DNA from: Megamonas hypermegale
GTDB taxonomy: Bacteria > Bacillota > Negativicutes > Selenomonadales > Selenomonadaceae
Direction: 5' to 3'
Assembly (NCBI GenBank): GCA_002314325.1
Contig: DCFC01000039.1
Coordinates: 49,265-98,051, forward strand
Length of the DNA: 48,787 bases
The position numbers and the translations under genes are program-made. This document shows positions 23,914-32,027 of the stretch, piece by piece. The notes under the pieces are model-generated. The model saw only the letters and a program-made list of their open reading frames with translations. It searched no databases and had not been told where the DNA came from. Position 1 is the stretch's first letter, and each line of letters starts with the position of its first letter.

Positions 23914-24459
23914 ATGAAATGGTTTATTATTGGCGTAACGGTGCTGTTATCGCTGAACGTTATCGGGTGCGGTCAATCGGAAAGCCGTTCCTCGTTTGAT
24001 GGGGTAAATGCAGAATTCAGCGATATTGACGATAAGACGGCTTTTATGATTGCACTGGATGATGCGGATGTTCCCCATGATGATGCTTACAATATCAAAG
24101 TTGAACAGGACGGCGATAACGGTATTCCTGTTTATGATATTGAATTTGAAACGAATTACGGCGATTATGATTATGAGATTGCAATAGAAAACGGAGCAAT
24201 TGTTAAAGCCGATTATGAAGTGGACGAACAGTGGCTCGACCGGCTCGGCGGAAATCCCGTATCGGTAGAGGAGGCTAAAAATATCGTTTTGGAGAAAGTT
24301 CCGCAGGCATCGCTTGACGATATCGACATCAGGCGGGAAAATGCTGATGGACGGGGACGGTATGAAGGCAGATTATTTTTTAATGATATGAAATACGAAT
24401 TTGAAATTGACCCGGCAACCGGCATTATTTTTGACTGGAATGCTGATTTAAGAAGATGA
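23914..24459 (+). CDS. PepSY-domain lipoprotein
   Basis: A 181-residue predicted lipoprotein: N-terminal hydrophobic segment followed by the lipobox VIGC at about residues 16-19, then an acidic mature region with two PepSY-like units (about 35-95, YDIEFETNYGDYDYEIAIENGAIVKADYE, and 110-180, VSVEEAKNIVLEKVPQ ... YEFEIDPATGIIFDWN). PepSY domains often inhibit or chaperone extracytoplasmic enzymes. AGGGGG lies 8 bases before the ATG at 23914. It is followed 31 bases later by an AraC gene in the same direction; no functional link is visible. Confidence 0.8.
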   Translation: MKWFIIGVTVLLSLNVIGCGQSESRSSFDGVNAEFSDIDDKTAFMIALDDADVPHDDAYNIKVEQDGDNGIPVYDIEFETNYGDYDYEIAIENGAIVKADYEVDEQWLDRLGGNPVSVEEAKNIVLEKVPQASLDDIDIRRENADGRGRYEGRLFFNDMKYEFEIDPATGIIFDWNADLRR

Positions 24460-24490
24460 GTTGCAGTTTAGTGAAGGTGAATGTGAATAT

Positions 24491-25345
24491 ATGGAAAAAC
24501 GAGAAGCAGGGGTAGTATGGAAAGAGCGTATGTATTTCCGTTCAGCTGATTTGTTTGCAAAGGAAAATCTGCTGTATATCTTATGGGGCTCAGTCTATTT
24601 GGTGGATAAACCGTATGAAGTGAGCCGCAACTATATGGATGCGTACATGGTGCAGTATATTTTGGAGGGGGAGCTGCATTTTGAGCTGCGCGGCAGGGAA
24701 TTTTCGGCCAAAGCGAATGAGCTTGTCATTTTAAACTGCAAGGAAAGCAATCATTATTGGGCGGATAAACCGGCTAAGGTGAAGTGGTTTCATTTCAACG
24801 GCAAGATGGCGGAAAACATCGTCGAATATATTTATAAAAATAACGGCAGCGGCCATTTTTCCGGCACGTACGCCAAAAAGGCCGAGCCGTTCATAAACAA
24901 TGTGTTTGAGCTTCTGCGCGATAAAAACAGCAGCGATTTTGAGCTGTCGCACAATATTTACAGTATTCTCTGCGAGCTTGCCGCACCGCCGCCGCTCAAG
25001 GTGTCGCCGGCGGAGGACATCATCAAGAAAGCGGAAAAATACATGCGGGAAAATTACGCCAGACCGATAGCCGTGAAAGATGTAGCCGAATACACGGGAC
25101 TCAGTCTGTTTTATTTTACGCGGCTGTTTAAAAAGCTGATGCGTATATCGCCGCATTTGTATCTGACCAATCTGCGCCTTGACAATGCCAAAAATCTCCT
25201 GACGCATACGTATTACAGCGTGGAGGAAATAGCAGGCAAATCCGGCTTTCAGAGTTCGTCGCATTTTATCCGCGCGTTCAAGAAATCAACTTCGCTCACG
25301 CCGAATAATTTCCGTAAATATTTTAGCGACAACGGCAAATACTAA
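24491..25345 (+). CDS. AraC-family regulator with cupin sensor domain
   Basis: About 284 residues. The N-terminal AraC-ligand-binding cupin (VQYILEGELHFELRGREFSAKANELVILN) is followed by a complete AraC DNA-binding domain: PIAVKDVAEYTGLSLFYFTRLFKKLMRISPHLYLTNLRLDNAKNLL, then the canonical VEEIAGKSGFQSSSHFIRAFKKSTSLTPNNFRK. The ATG at 24491 is chosen because AAGGTGA is upstream; a TTG at 24461 gives ten more residues. It lies 165 bases upstream of the iolG-like gene in the same direction. The palindrome between them may be its operator, so it probably controls that dehydrogenase. Confidence 0.87.
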   Translation: MEKREAGVVWKERMYFRSADLFAKENLLYILWGSVYLVDKPYEVSRNYMDAYMVQYILEGELHFELRGREFSAKANELVILNCKESNHYWADKPAKVKWFHFNGKMAENIVEYIYKNNGSGHFSGTYAKKAEPFINNVFELLRDKNSSDFELSHNIYSILCELAAPPPLKVSPAEDIIKKAEKYMRENYARPIAVKDVAEYTGLSLFYFTRLFKKLMRISPHLYLTNLRLDNAKNLLTHTYYSVEEIAGKSGFQSSSHFIRAFKKSTSLTPNNFRKYFSDNGKY

Positions 25346-25358
25346 TCAATATGACTGA

Positions 25359-25422
25359 TTGCCAATTAGTATACTTTTTTTGCTCTGATAAAAGAAAGCA
25401 AAAAATGTGTATTAATTGGCAA
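25359..25422 (+). promoter_or_regulatory. Long imperfect palindrome upstream of the iolG-like gene
   Basis: Two 26-base arms (25359-25384 and 25397-25422) match as inverted repeats at 23 positions. The outer TTGCCAATTA/TAATTGGCAA blocks and inner TTTTTTGCT/AGCAAAAAA blocks are perfect; the centre is 12 bases. The arms carry no G+C-rich core followed by T residues, so a terminator is less likely than an operator. A weak TATTAT -10 at 25455-25460 lies downstream. Confidence 0.55.
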
Positions 25423-25510
25423 AGTTATTTAATGACGAATGGAACGGTTCTTGATATTATGAATTTAACAAAAATTAAGAGATGATTTTCATTCTGGGAG
25501 GAATTTTATT

Positions 25511-26530
25511 ATGAAAAAAGTAAAAGTTGGTATTGCCGGTCTCGGCCGCCTCGGTAAAGAACATGCTAAAAATCTGGCATTCAAAATAGCTAATGCAGAG
25601 CTTACGGCTGCGTGCTCCATCGTACCGGCTGAACTGGAATTTGCTAAAAATGAACTGGGTGTAACGGATGTTTATACTGATTACAATGAAATGCTCGCCA
25701 AAGCCGATATCGACGCCGTAGCCATTGTTACGACGAGCAGTCAGCACTGCTGGCAGATTGCAGCGGCGCTCGATGCGGGCAAACACGTATTTTCCGATAA
25801 GCCGCTCGGTGTTACGATTGAAGAATGCAAATTGGCGGAAGCAGCTGTGGAACGCCATCCGGAACTTACGTTCTTTTTGGGCTTCATGCGCCGTTTTGAC
25901 CCGTCGTATGCTTACGCTATGGAAAAAATCAAAACCGGCTTAATCGGCAAACCGTACATGGTGAAAGCTACCGGTATCGACCCGGAAGCACTCGTTCAGG
26001 GCGCAATCAAATTCGCTCCGACTTCCGGCGGCATTTTCATTGATATGGCTATTCATGATATCGACCTCATGCGCTGGTTCTTAGGCTCCGACCCTGTAGA
26101 AGTATATGCGACGGGCGCAACATTCAAACATCCTGAATTCAAGGAATGCGGCGATGACGAAACGGGCGTTGCCATGTACAAATGCGCCAACGGTTCTATC
26201 GGCTTCGTGCATGTAGGCCGCACGGCTCCGTACGGCTACCATGTGGAAACGGAAGTTGTCGGCACGGAAGGCACATTGCGCATCAGCCCTGTTCCGGAAA
26301 AAAATCTGTGCATGATTTACGATAAGAACGGCGCCGTTAAAGAATGTGTAAGCGGCTTCCCGGAAAGATTTGCCGATGCTTACCGTTTGGAAATGGAATA
26401 TTTCATTGACTGCGTACAAAAAGGCGTAAAACCGGAAGTAACTGTTTACGACGGTACAAAATCCACGCAAATCGCCTTTGCCACGACGGAAGCTTATAAA
26501 AAAGGCGGCATTCTGAAAATCGAATATTAA
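25511..26530 (+). CDS. iolG: Gfo/Idh/MocA oxidoreductase, inositol 2-dehydrogenase-like
   Basis: A 339-residue NAD(P)-dependent dehydrogenase with an N-terminal Rossmann fold (VKVGIAGLGRLGKEHAKNL) and the Gfo/Idh C-terminal domain. The catalytic lysine is in the conserved SDKPLG motif (about residue 97). GGIFIDMAIHDIDLMRWFLG supplies the active-site Asp and His typical of inositol dehydrogenases. AGGAAT(T) precedes the ATG. Proximity to iolE suggests myo-inositol or a related cyclitol as substrate, but no other inositol genes are nearby, so another polyol is possible. Downstream lie two palindromic elements and then a terminator. Confidence 0.82.
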   Translation: MKKVKVGIAGLGRLGKEHAKNLAFKIANAELTAACSIVPAELEFAKNELGVTDVYTDYNEMLAKADIDAVAIVTTSSQHCWQIAAALDAGKHVFSDKPLGVTIEECKLAEAAVERHPELTFFLGFMRRFDPSYAYAMEKIKTGLIGKPYMVKATGIDPEALVQGAIKFAPTSGGIFIDMAIHDIDLMRWFLGSDPVEVYATGATFKHPEFKECGDDETGVAMYKCANGSIGFVHVGRTAPYGYHVETEVVGTEGTLRISPVPEKNLCMIYDKNGAVKECVSGFPERFADAYRLEMEYFIDCVQKGVKPEVTVYDGTKSTQIAFATTEAYKKGGILKIEY

Positions 26531-26538
26531 TATAATCA

Positions 26539-26661
26539 GTTGTGCCGGTAAAACATAGAATTTGCAACCAGCAGTATAATAGTTTATATACGCTCGATGT
26601 TGTCACTTAACCTCGCTAAATATAAACTATTATACTGCTTTGGAAAATTAACTGGCACAAT
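26539..26661 (+). repeat. Structured palindromic element, copy 3 (first of a tandem pair)
   Basis: 123 bp, starting 9 bases past the iolG stop. Ends GTTGTGCCGGT and ACTGGCACAAT. The inner stem 26570-26589 with 26620-26639 is a perfect 20-bp copy of the copy 2 stem. Loop ACGCTCGATGTTGTCACTTAACCTCGCTAA. Confidence 0.92.
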
Positions 26662-26682
26662 AGATAAATATATGGATTATCC

Positions 26683-26805
26683 GTTGTTCTAGTAAAACAT
26701 CGAGCCTGTAGCCAGCAGAATAATAGTTTATATTTGTTCGATGTTGGCACTTAACCTCACTAAATATAAACTATTATTCTGCTTTGAGAAATCAACTAGC
26801 ACAAC
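26683..26805 (+). repeat. Structured palindromic element, copy 4 (second of a tandem pair)
   Basis: 123 bp, 21 bases after copy 3 in the same orientation. Ends GTTGTTCTAGT and ACTAGCACAAC. The inner stem AGCAGAATAATAGTTTATAT (26714-26733) pairs perfectly with ATATAAACTATTATTCTGCT (26764-26783). The sixth pair is A-T instead of T-A, changed on both arms. Loop contains TTCGATGTTGGCACTTAACCTCACTAA. Confidence 0.92.
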
Positions 26806-26850
26806 AAGTATTGATTTTGTTTTTTATAAATTTAGAGAGAAGATATACAG

Positions 26851-26883
26851 AGGCAATACCGAAAAAGGTGTTGCCTTTTCGTT
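26851..26883 (+). terminator. Terminator downstream of iolG and the tandem elements
   Basis: AGGCAATACC (26851-26860) and GGTGTTGCCT (26867-26876) pair with one G-U across a GAAAAA loop, followed by TTTCGTTTTCTT. It lies upstream of the promoter at 26959, so it belongs to the iolG transcript, which would then carry both palindromic copies in its 3' region. Confidence 0.75.
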
Positions 26884-26958
26884 TTCTTCTCAGCGTGTAC
26901 ATTCTAATATATTTTGTTTATATTTTTATAGTTTTCACTTATTTTTTTTCAAGCGGTA

Positions 26959-26967
26959 TGTTATACT
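26959..26967 (+). promoter_or_regulatory. Extended -10 promoter of the desulfidase-family gene
   Basis: TG-T-TATACT forms an extended -10 element 37 bases before the start codon at 27004. A TTATTT 17 bases upstream could serve as a weak -35. Confidence 0.5.
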
Positions 26968-27003
26968 TTTAATAGTTAGAAAATAAAGAGGAGAGCGACT
27001 ACT

Positions 27004-28290
27004 ATGCGACAAGAAATTTACGAAAATTACATCAATATTTTAAAAGAACAGCTCGTCCCGGCGCTGGGCTGTACGGAGCCGATAGCCATCGCTTATGCCG
27101 GAGCGAAAGCGCGCGAAGTGCTCGGCGAATTTCCGCAGAAAGTGGCGGTAAAATGCAGCGGCAATATGATTAAGAACGTAAAAGGCGTTACCGTACCGAA
27201 TTCTGGTGATTTAAAAGGCATTGATACGGCGGCTTTACTCGGTATTATCGGCGGCAGAGCCGACATGGAGCTGGAAGTGCTGGAAAGTGTTACGGATGAG
27301 GACAGAGCATATCTGCGTGAACTGCTGAAAAAAAATATCTGCACCTGCGATTTAGTGCCGGATACGGACAATCTGTATATTGACATTACGGTATGGAGCG
27401 AAGCGCACAGCGCACAGGTGATAATTTCCACGTACCATACGAATATCGTCAAAATCGTCAAAGACAATACGGTAATTCTCGATAAGGAAAATCAAATCAA
27501 TCATCAGAAAAATACACCGCCGGCGGACAAGGCACTGCTTAATGTAAAGGATATCATCGAATTTGCCGATACGGTGAAAATAGAAGATATTAAACCGATT
27601 TTAGCAAGACAGATAAAATGCAATATGGCAATAGCCGAAGAAGGCATGAAGAACAATTATGAAGCCAACGTAGGGCGCAATCTGCTCGCATTGTACGGCG
27701 ACAGTCTGCCGATAAGAGCGAGAGCTATGGCAGCGGCAGCTTCGGAAGCGCGCATGAGCGGCTGTTCGCTTCCTGTCGTTATCAATTCCGGCAGCGGCAA
27801 TCAGGGGATAACGACCTGCGTACCACTCGTTATCTACGCTCGTCATTATAATATTCCAGAAGAAAAATTATACCGCGCTTTGGCGCTGAGCAATCTGTTG
27901 GCAATTCATCAGAAAAAATATATCGGCAATCTGTCTGCTTTCTGCGGCGCTGTAAGTGCGTCTTACGCCTGCGGCACGGCGATAACGTACATGCTTGGCG
28001 GAAATTACAAGCAGATTTCCGCTACGATAATTAACACGCTCGGCAATACATGTGGTATAATATGTGACGGTGCCAAACCTTCCTGCGCAGCTAAGATATC
28101 CTCCTCGCTCGATGCGGCGCTTCTGGCGCATACCATGAGTATGAAAGGCGAAGGTTTTCAGCCGGGCGAAGGTATCGTCAAGGATGAGCTGGAACAGACC
28201 ATCCGCGCTGTGGGTCATATCGGCAAGGTCGGCATGAAATCAACGGACGTCGAAGTTTTAAATATAATGATAGATAAAGTCTGTCCGTGA
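27004..28290 (+). CDS. L-cysteine desulfidase family protein (UPF0597/CyuA-like)
   Basis: A 428-residue protein of the UPF0597 / L-serine dehydratase alpha-subunit-like family, whose studied members break down L-cysteine to pyruvate, ammonia and sulfide using a 4Fe-4S cluster. Seen: VPALGCTEPIAIAYA at the N-terminus, INSGSGNQGITTCVP in the middle, and the cysteine pattern GNTCGIICDGAKPSCAAK (cluster ligands) near residue 360. GAGGAGAG lies upstream of the ATG. The MFS gene starts 30 bases later with no terminator between, so the two are probably an uptake or efflux plus catabolism pair. Serine or another amino acid as substrate cannot be excluded. Confidence 0.88.
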   Translation: MRQEIYENYINILKEQLVPALGCTEPIAIAYAGAKAREVLGEFPQKVAVKCSGNMIKNVKGVTVPNSGDLKGIDTAALLGIIGGRADMELEVLESVTDEDRAYLRELLKKNICTCDLVPDTDNLYIDITVWSEAHSAQVIISTYHTNIVKIVKDNTVILDKENQINHQKNTPPADKALLNVKDIIEFADTVKIEDIKPILARQIKCNMAIAEEGMKNNYEANVGRNLLALYGDSLPIRARAMAAAASEARMSGCSLPVVINSGSGNQGITTCVPLVIYARHYNIPEEKLYRALALSNLLAIHQKKYIGNLSAFCGAVSASYACGTAITYMLGGNYKQISATIINTLGNTCGIICDGAKPSCAAKISSSLDAALLAHTMSMKGEGFQPGEGIVKDELEQTIRAVGHIGKVGMKSTDVEVLNIMIDKVCP

Positions 28291-28320
28291 TAAATTTTTC
28301 ACGATAAAGAGGTTTTTTCA

Positions 28321-29523
28321 GTGGCTAGATTAATCGACAAAGGTACAAAAGAGTATAAACTGGCGCTTGTAATGATGTTTTTCGGCAGTCTGGCGGCATT
28401 TGGAGCGGAATACTGTCTGCAGCCGGTTATCCCGATTTTGGCGGCGGATTTCAATCTGTCGCCGACGACAGCGAGCCTGTCCATGTCGTTCGGGACAATC
28501 GGCATGGCACTTTCCATGCTGCTCATTGCCAGCGTATCCAAATATCTGGAGCGCAAAAAAGTCATGGTAATAGCACTCGGTGTATCGGCGTTGGTTATTC
28601 TGGCCATTTCCGTTATGCAGCAATTTACATTGATATTGCTGCTGCGTTTTGTGCAGGGAATACTGCTTGCCGGTTTTCCGTCGCTGGCGGTCGCCTATAT
28701 TAATGAAGAATTCAATCCGAAAATCATCGGTACAGCTATCGGCGTTTACGTAGCGGCGACGCCGCTCGGCGGTCTTGTCGGCCGTATACTGACGAGTACG
28801 CTGACCGATTTTGCCAGCTGGCGCGTCGGTTTGATGGTCTGCGGCATACTGTATTTACTGAGCGCCGTCATGATGTGGTTCTTCCTGCCTCCGTCTCTCA
28901 ACAAAAAAATCGAACACGGCCGCATTCATATCGCTTGGCGCGATTTCTTAGCCCTGCTCAAAAATAAAAAAGTAATCATGATTTACTGCATCGCTTTCTG
29001 TGTAATGGGCTGTTTTGTCTGCACGTATAATTTCATTTCGTACGTATTGATGAATGAACCGTACAACCTGAGTCAGACTATAATCGGCTTCATCTTCGTA
29101 ATTTATCTCGTCGGCTCGGTAAGCTCCGCCGTCATGGGGACATTATCCGACCACTACGGACATGGCATCATCATTATGATTTCCATGCTTATTCAGCTCG
29201 CCGGTATCATCATCACCGGTTTTTCTCCGCTTATCGTGAAAATTCTCGGTCTTGCCGTTTTCACCTACGGCTTTTTCGGCGTTCATTCCAACGCTTGCGC
29301 CTGGGCGCCGCAGAGCTGCCAGAACGATAAAGCGCAGGTTTCGGCGATGTATATGCTGTTTTACTATATAGGAGCCAGTGCATTCGGCACTATCGGCGGT
29401 ATTTTCCTCAGCGATTACGGCTGGAGCGGCATCGTCGTATTTGAAAGCATTATTTTAATTATAGCTTTCATCATTTCTGTAGTATTATATTGTATGGGGA
29501 AAAAGAAAGAAATTATAAATTAG
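28321..29523 (+). CDS. MFS transporter (YnfM/arabinose-efflux type)
   Basis: A 400-residue major facilitator with about 12 hydrophobic segments. Two halves are separated by a basic central loop (PPSLNKKIEHGRIH). Motif A-like SVSKYLERKKVMV follows helix 2, and helix 5 carries GVYVAATPLGGLVGR. The best resemblance is to YnfM-type drug/metabolite exporters. The start is GTG at 28321 with AAAGAGG 9 bases upstream. It is co-directional and close to the desulfidase-family gene, so the substrate may be an amino acid or its product. The exonuclease gene follows within 15 bases. Confidence 0.85.
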   Translation: MARLIDKGTKEYKLALVMMFFGSLAAFGAEYCLQPVIPILAADFNLSPTTASLSMSFGTIGMALSMLLIASVSKYLERKKVMVIALGVSALVILAISVMQQFTLILLLRFVQGILLAGFPSLAVAYINEEFNPKIIGTAIGVYVAATPLGGLVGRILTSTLTDFASWRVGLMVCGILYLLSAVMMWFFLPPSLNKKIEHGRIHIAWRDFLALLKNKKVIMIYCIAFCVMGCFVCTYNFISYVLMNEPYNLSQTIIGFIFVIYLVGSVSSAVMGTLSDHYGHGIIIMISMLIQLAGIIITGFSPLIVKILGLAVFTYGFFGVHSNACAWAPQSCQNDKAQVSAMYMLFYYIGASAFGTIGGIFLSDYGWSGIVVFESIILIIAFIISVVLYCMGKKKEIIN

Positions 29524-29535
29524 GATGTGTTCAAT

Positions 29536-30108
29536 TTGGCTCGTAGACAAGATTATATTGCCTTAGTGGACCGTGAGCCGTCTGTAATATTTTTCGACAT
29601 GGAGATGACCGGCGGAAATACCCGATATGATGAGATTTTGCAGTTCAGTATCATTGACCTGTATAAGGGTGTCGTATTCAACGAATACATCAAGCCGCGC
29701 AAATGCAAATCGTGGAAGGATACGGAAAATATACATCATATAACGCCGCAGATGGTGCAGAACTGCTTTACGATAGGTGCGTTCCGCAGTGAAATCAAGA
29801 ATATTTTCAAACGGGCGGACATGGTTGTAGGCTACGGCATAGAAAACGATTTGAAATTTATGCAGAAAGACCGCATTTATGTCGGCAGACAGACGGTGCT
29901 TTACGATTTGCAGAAATCCTTTGCCAGAATTTACAGCAGCAATAACAACATGCCCAGTCTGAAATCGTGTGCCAATTACTGCCGCTGTCCCGATTTCGGC
30001 GAAATTCACAACAGCCTGACCGACGTATATATTACAGTGTACTGTTTTATCACCATGTACGGATTGGATGTGCCGGAGTGGCTCAATAAAGCGGCTAAGG
30101 CAAATTGA
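29536..30108 (+). CDS. DnaQ-like 3'-5' exonuclease domain protein
   Basis: A 190-residue DEDDh exonuclease. Exo I motif VIFFDMEMTGG supplies the first Asp and Glu, Exo II is around VVGYGIENDLKFM (Asp), and Exo III is IHNSLTDVYIT (His and last Asp). The IxPxxCxxW-like IKPRKCKSWKDTENIHHIT segment also occurs in polymerase-associated and KapD-type nucleases. Two starts are possible: TTG at 29536 with AGGATGTG upstream (given) or GTG at 29527. It follows the MFS gene closely and has no clear functional tie to it. A DNA repair or RNA trimming role cannot be decided. Confidence 0.82.
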   Translation: MARRQDYIALVDREPSVIFFDMEMTGGNTRYDEILQFSIIDLYKGVVFNEYIKPRKCKSWKDTENIHHITPQMVQNCFTIGAFRSEIKNIFKRADMVVGYGIENDLKFMQKDRIYVGRQTVLYDLQKSFARIYSSNNNMPSLKSCANYCRCPDFGEIHNSLTDVYITVYCFITMYGLDVPEWLNKAAKAN

Positions 30109-30213
30109 TATAAAAATTCTGTATAATCATTTATATAAGTAAATATACAGTGGTTTTACTATAAATATTATTTATAGTTATATTAAATAAGTTAAAAAAA
30201 TCACGTAAAATCA

Positions 30214-30242
30214 TTGACAATAGTTTTATTAATACCTATACT
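30214..30242 (+). promoter_or_regulatory. Strong promoter of the 5S carboxytransferase-type gene
   Basis: A perfect TTGACA (30214-30219), 17-base spacer and TATACT (30237-30242). It predicts a transcript with a 5' leader of about 255 bases before the start at 30504. The interval 30109-30213 is AT-rich with no other evident feature. Confidence 0.8.
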
Positions 30243-30248
30243 GTAATT

Positions 30249-30490
30249 AGAGTGTTTGAGGGTAATGTATTGCCGTTTTAGGCGGTATATTTCTAATATG
30301 TATAATAAGTAAAAACTTATAAAAAAGATGTCATAATACCTCTAATCAAACATGAGGATATTAATATAAAGGCTGGGGCATCAGCCTGGAAGCTTTGATA
30401 TAAAAAATAAATAAAAAGTATATCATTTCGGCTTCAAATTCTTTATAATAATGTTATAAAGAATATGCCAATTGCATATATATGAAGGAG
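30249..30490 (+). ncRNA. Long structured 5' leader of unknown class
   Basis: The leader contains several potential hairpins: TATTGCC/GGCGGTA (near 30268-30288, two G-U pairs), GGCTG/CAGCC around GGGCAT (near 30373-30388), and a perfect 10-bp ATTCTTTATA/TATAAAGAAT stem (near 30439-30465). TGTTTG near 30253 can also pair with CAAACA near 30346, closing a larger domain. No known riboswitch consensus was recognised and no T-run terminator is present. It may stabilise a highly expressed mRNA or sense a metabolite. Confidence 0.4.
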
Positions 30491-30503
30491 TGTTTATTTT
30501 ATT

Positions 30504-31967
30504 ATGGCAAAAGTAAAAATTACTGAAACAGTATTACGCGATGGCCATCAGTCCTTACTCGCTACTCGTATGCGTCTTTCCCAGATGCTTCCGCAGCTCG
30601 AAGCTCTCGATGCTATCGGCTATAAATCTTTGGAAGCTTGGGGCGGTGCTACATTTGATAGCTGCCTTCGTTTCCTTGACGAAGATCCGTGGGAACGCCT
30701 TGACACATTAAAAGCTCATCTCAAAACTCCTATTCAGATGTTGCTTCGCGGTCAGAACCTCTTAGGTTACTACCAGTATCCGGATGATGTTGTTCGTGCT
30801 TTCGTTAAAAAAGCAGCTCAGCACGGTATCGGTGTATTCCGTATCTTCGATGCTCTGAACGATACTCGTAACCTCCAGACTGCTGTTGAAGCAGCTAAAG
30901 AAGCTAAAAACGAAGTTGAACATTCTGTAGAAGTACAAGGCTGCCTTGTTTACACTGTAGGCGGTCCTCATACTACTGACGAATTCGCAGAACTGGCTAA
31001 AAAACTTGATGCTATGGGCGTTGACTCCATCTGTATCAAAGATATGTCCGGTCTGCTCGAACCGTATGTAGCTTATGACCTCGTTAAAAAATTAAAAGCT
31101 GCAACTAAACTTCCTATTCAGCTTCATACTCACTACACAAGCGGCTTCGGCTCCATGGCTTACTTAAAAGCTATCGAAGCAGGCGTTGACGTTATCGACT
31201 GCGCACTTTCCCCGTTTGCTCTTGATACTTCCCAGCCTTGCACGGAAACTATGGTTGCTGCTCTCGAAGGAACTGAATACGATACAGGTCTTGACCGTAA
31301 AGCTATGACTCCTATCGCTAAACATTTCCTCGGCGTTAAAAAAGAAATCATTGATGAATTCGGCTTAAAAGGTTACTTCGATGTTAACCCTAACGTTCTT
31401 GACTTCCAGATTCCGGGCGGTATGCTGTCCAACCTCGTTAACCAGCTGAAAGAAGCAGGCATGGAAGATAAATATCAGGAACTGCTTGATGAAATGCCGC
31501 GCGTTCGTGCTGACCTCGGCTATCCTCCGCTCGTAACTCCTTCCAGCCAGATTGTCGGTACAATGGCTACGTTCAACGTTATGACCGGCGAACGTTATAA
31601 AATGGTTCCGAAAGAATTCAAAGAACTCGCTAGCGGCCGATTTGGCCGTACGCCAGAACCTGTTAAACAGGAAGTTCTCGATAAATGCGGTATCAAACCG
31701 GAAGATATGATTACTTGCCGTCCGGCTGACCTGCTCGAACCGGGCATGGAAAAATACAAAGCAGAACTTGCTGCTAAAGGCTTCCCGAATGCTTCGGAAG
31801 AAGATGTTCTTTCCTACGCTTTATTCCCGGCTGTTGCTGAAGAATTCTTCAAAAAACGTACGGTTAAACAGCTTAAAGCTCTCGGCGTTGCTAATCCTAC
31901 AGCTGAAGATGTTCTTTTATTTAACCTCGATGCAGAAGTTGCTAAAAAATTCTTCGCTGCTAAATAA
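30504..31967 (+). CDS. Carboxytransferase 5S / oxaloacetate decarboxylase alpha-type subunit
   Basis: A 487-residue protein with the HMGL-like carboxyltransferase TIM barrel (about 1-280: TETVLRDGHQSLLATRMRL with the metal-binding Asp, the central CIKDMSGLL lysine, and the HTH motif LHTHYTSG) and the conserved PYC/OADA domain (about 300-460). It ends without a biotinyl domain, so biotin must come from a separate carrier, as in methylmalonyl-CoA carboxytransferase 5S or split oxaloacetate/pyruvate enzymes. In propionate-forming Negativicutes it would move carboxyl groups between oxaloacetate and pyruvate. Codon use is strongly biased (GCT, GTT, AAA, CGT) compared with neighbours, indicating high expression. 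It is monocistronic, with a terminator right after. Confidence 0.87.
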   Translation: MAKVKITETVLRDGHQSLLATRMRLSQMLPQLEALDAIGYKSLEAWGGATFDSCLRFLDEDPWERLDTLKAHLKTPIQMLLRGQNLLGYYQYPDDVVRAFVKKAAQHGIGVFRIFDALNDTRNLQTAVEAAKEAKNEVEHSVEVQGCLVYTVGGPHTTDEFAELAKKLDAMGVDSICIKDMSGLLEPYVAYDLVKKLKAATKLPIQLHTHYTSGFGSMAYLKAIEAGVDVIDCALSPFALDTSQPCTETMVAALEGTEYDTGLDRKAMTPIAKHFLGVKKEIIDEFGLKGYFDVNPNVLDFQIPGGMLSNLVNQLKEAGMEDKYQELLDEMPRVRADLGYPPLVTPSSQIVGTMATFNVMTGERYKMVPKEFKELASGRFGRTPEPVKQEVLDKCGIKPEDMITCRPADLLEPGMEKYKAELAAKGFPNASEEDVLSYALFPAVAEEFFKKRTVKQLKALGVANPTAEDVLLFNLDAEVAKKFFAAK

Positions 31968-31980
31968 TTTTTACGAAACC

Positions 31981-32017
31981 AAAAAAGACTTCACATTAAT
32001 TTGTGAAGTCTTTTTTT
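31981..32017. terminator. Terminator between convergent 5S gene and ANTAR regulator
   Basis: A 15-bp stem AAAAAAGACTTCACA/TGTGAAGTCTTTTTT with a 6-base loop and T- and A-runs on both sides. It can serve both convergent transcripts. Confidence 0.9.
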
Positions 32018-32027
32018 GTGCGGATTT

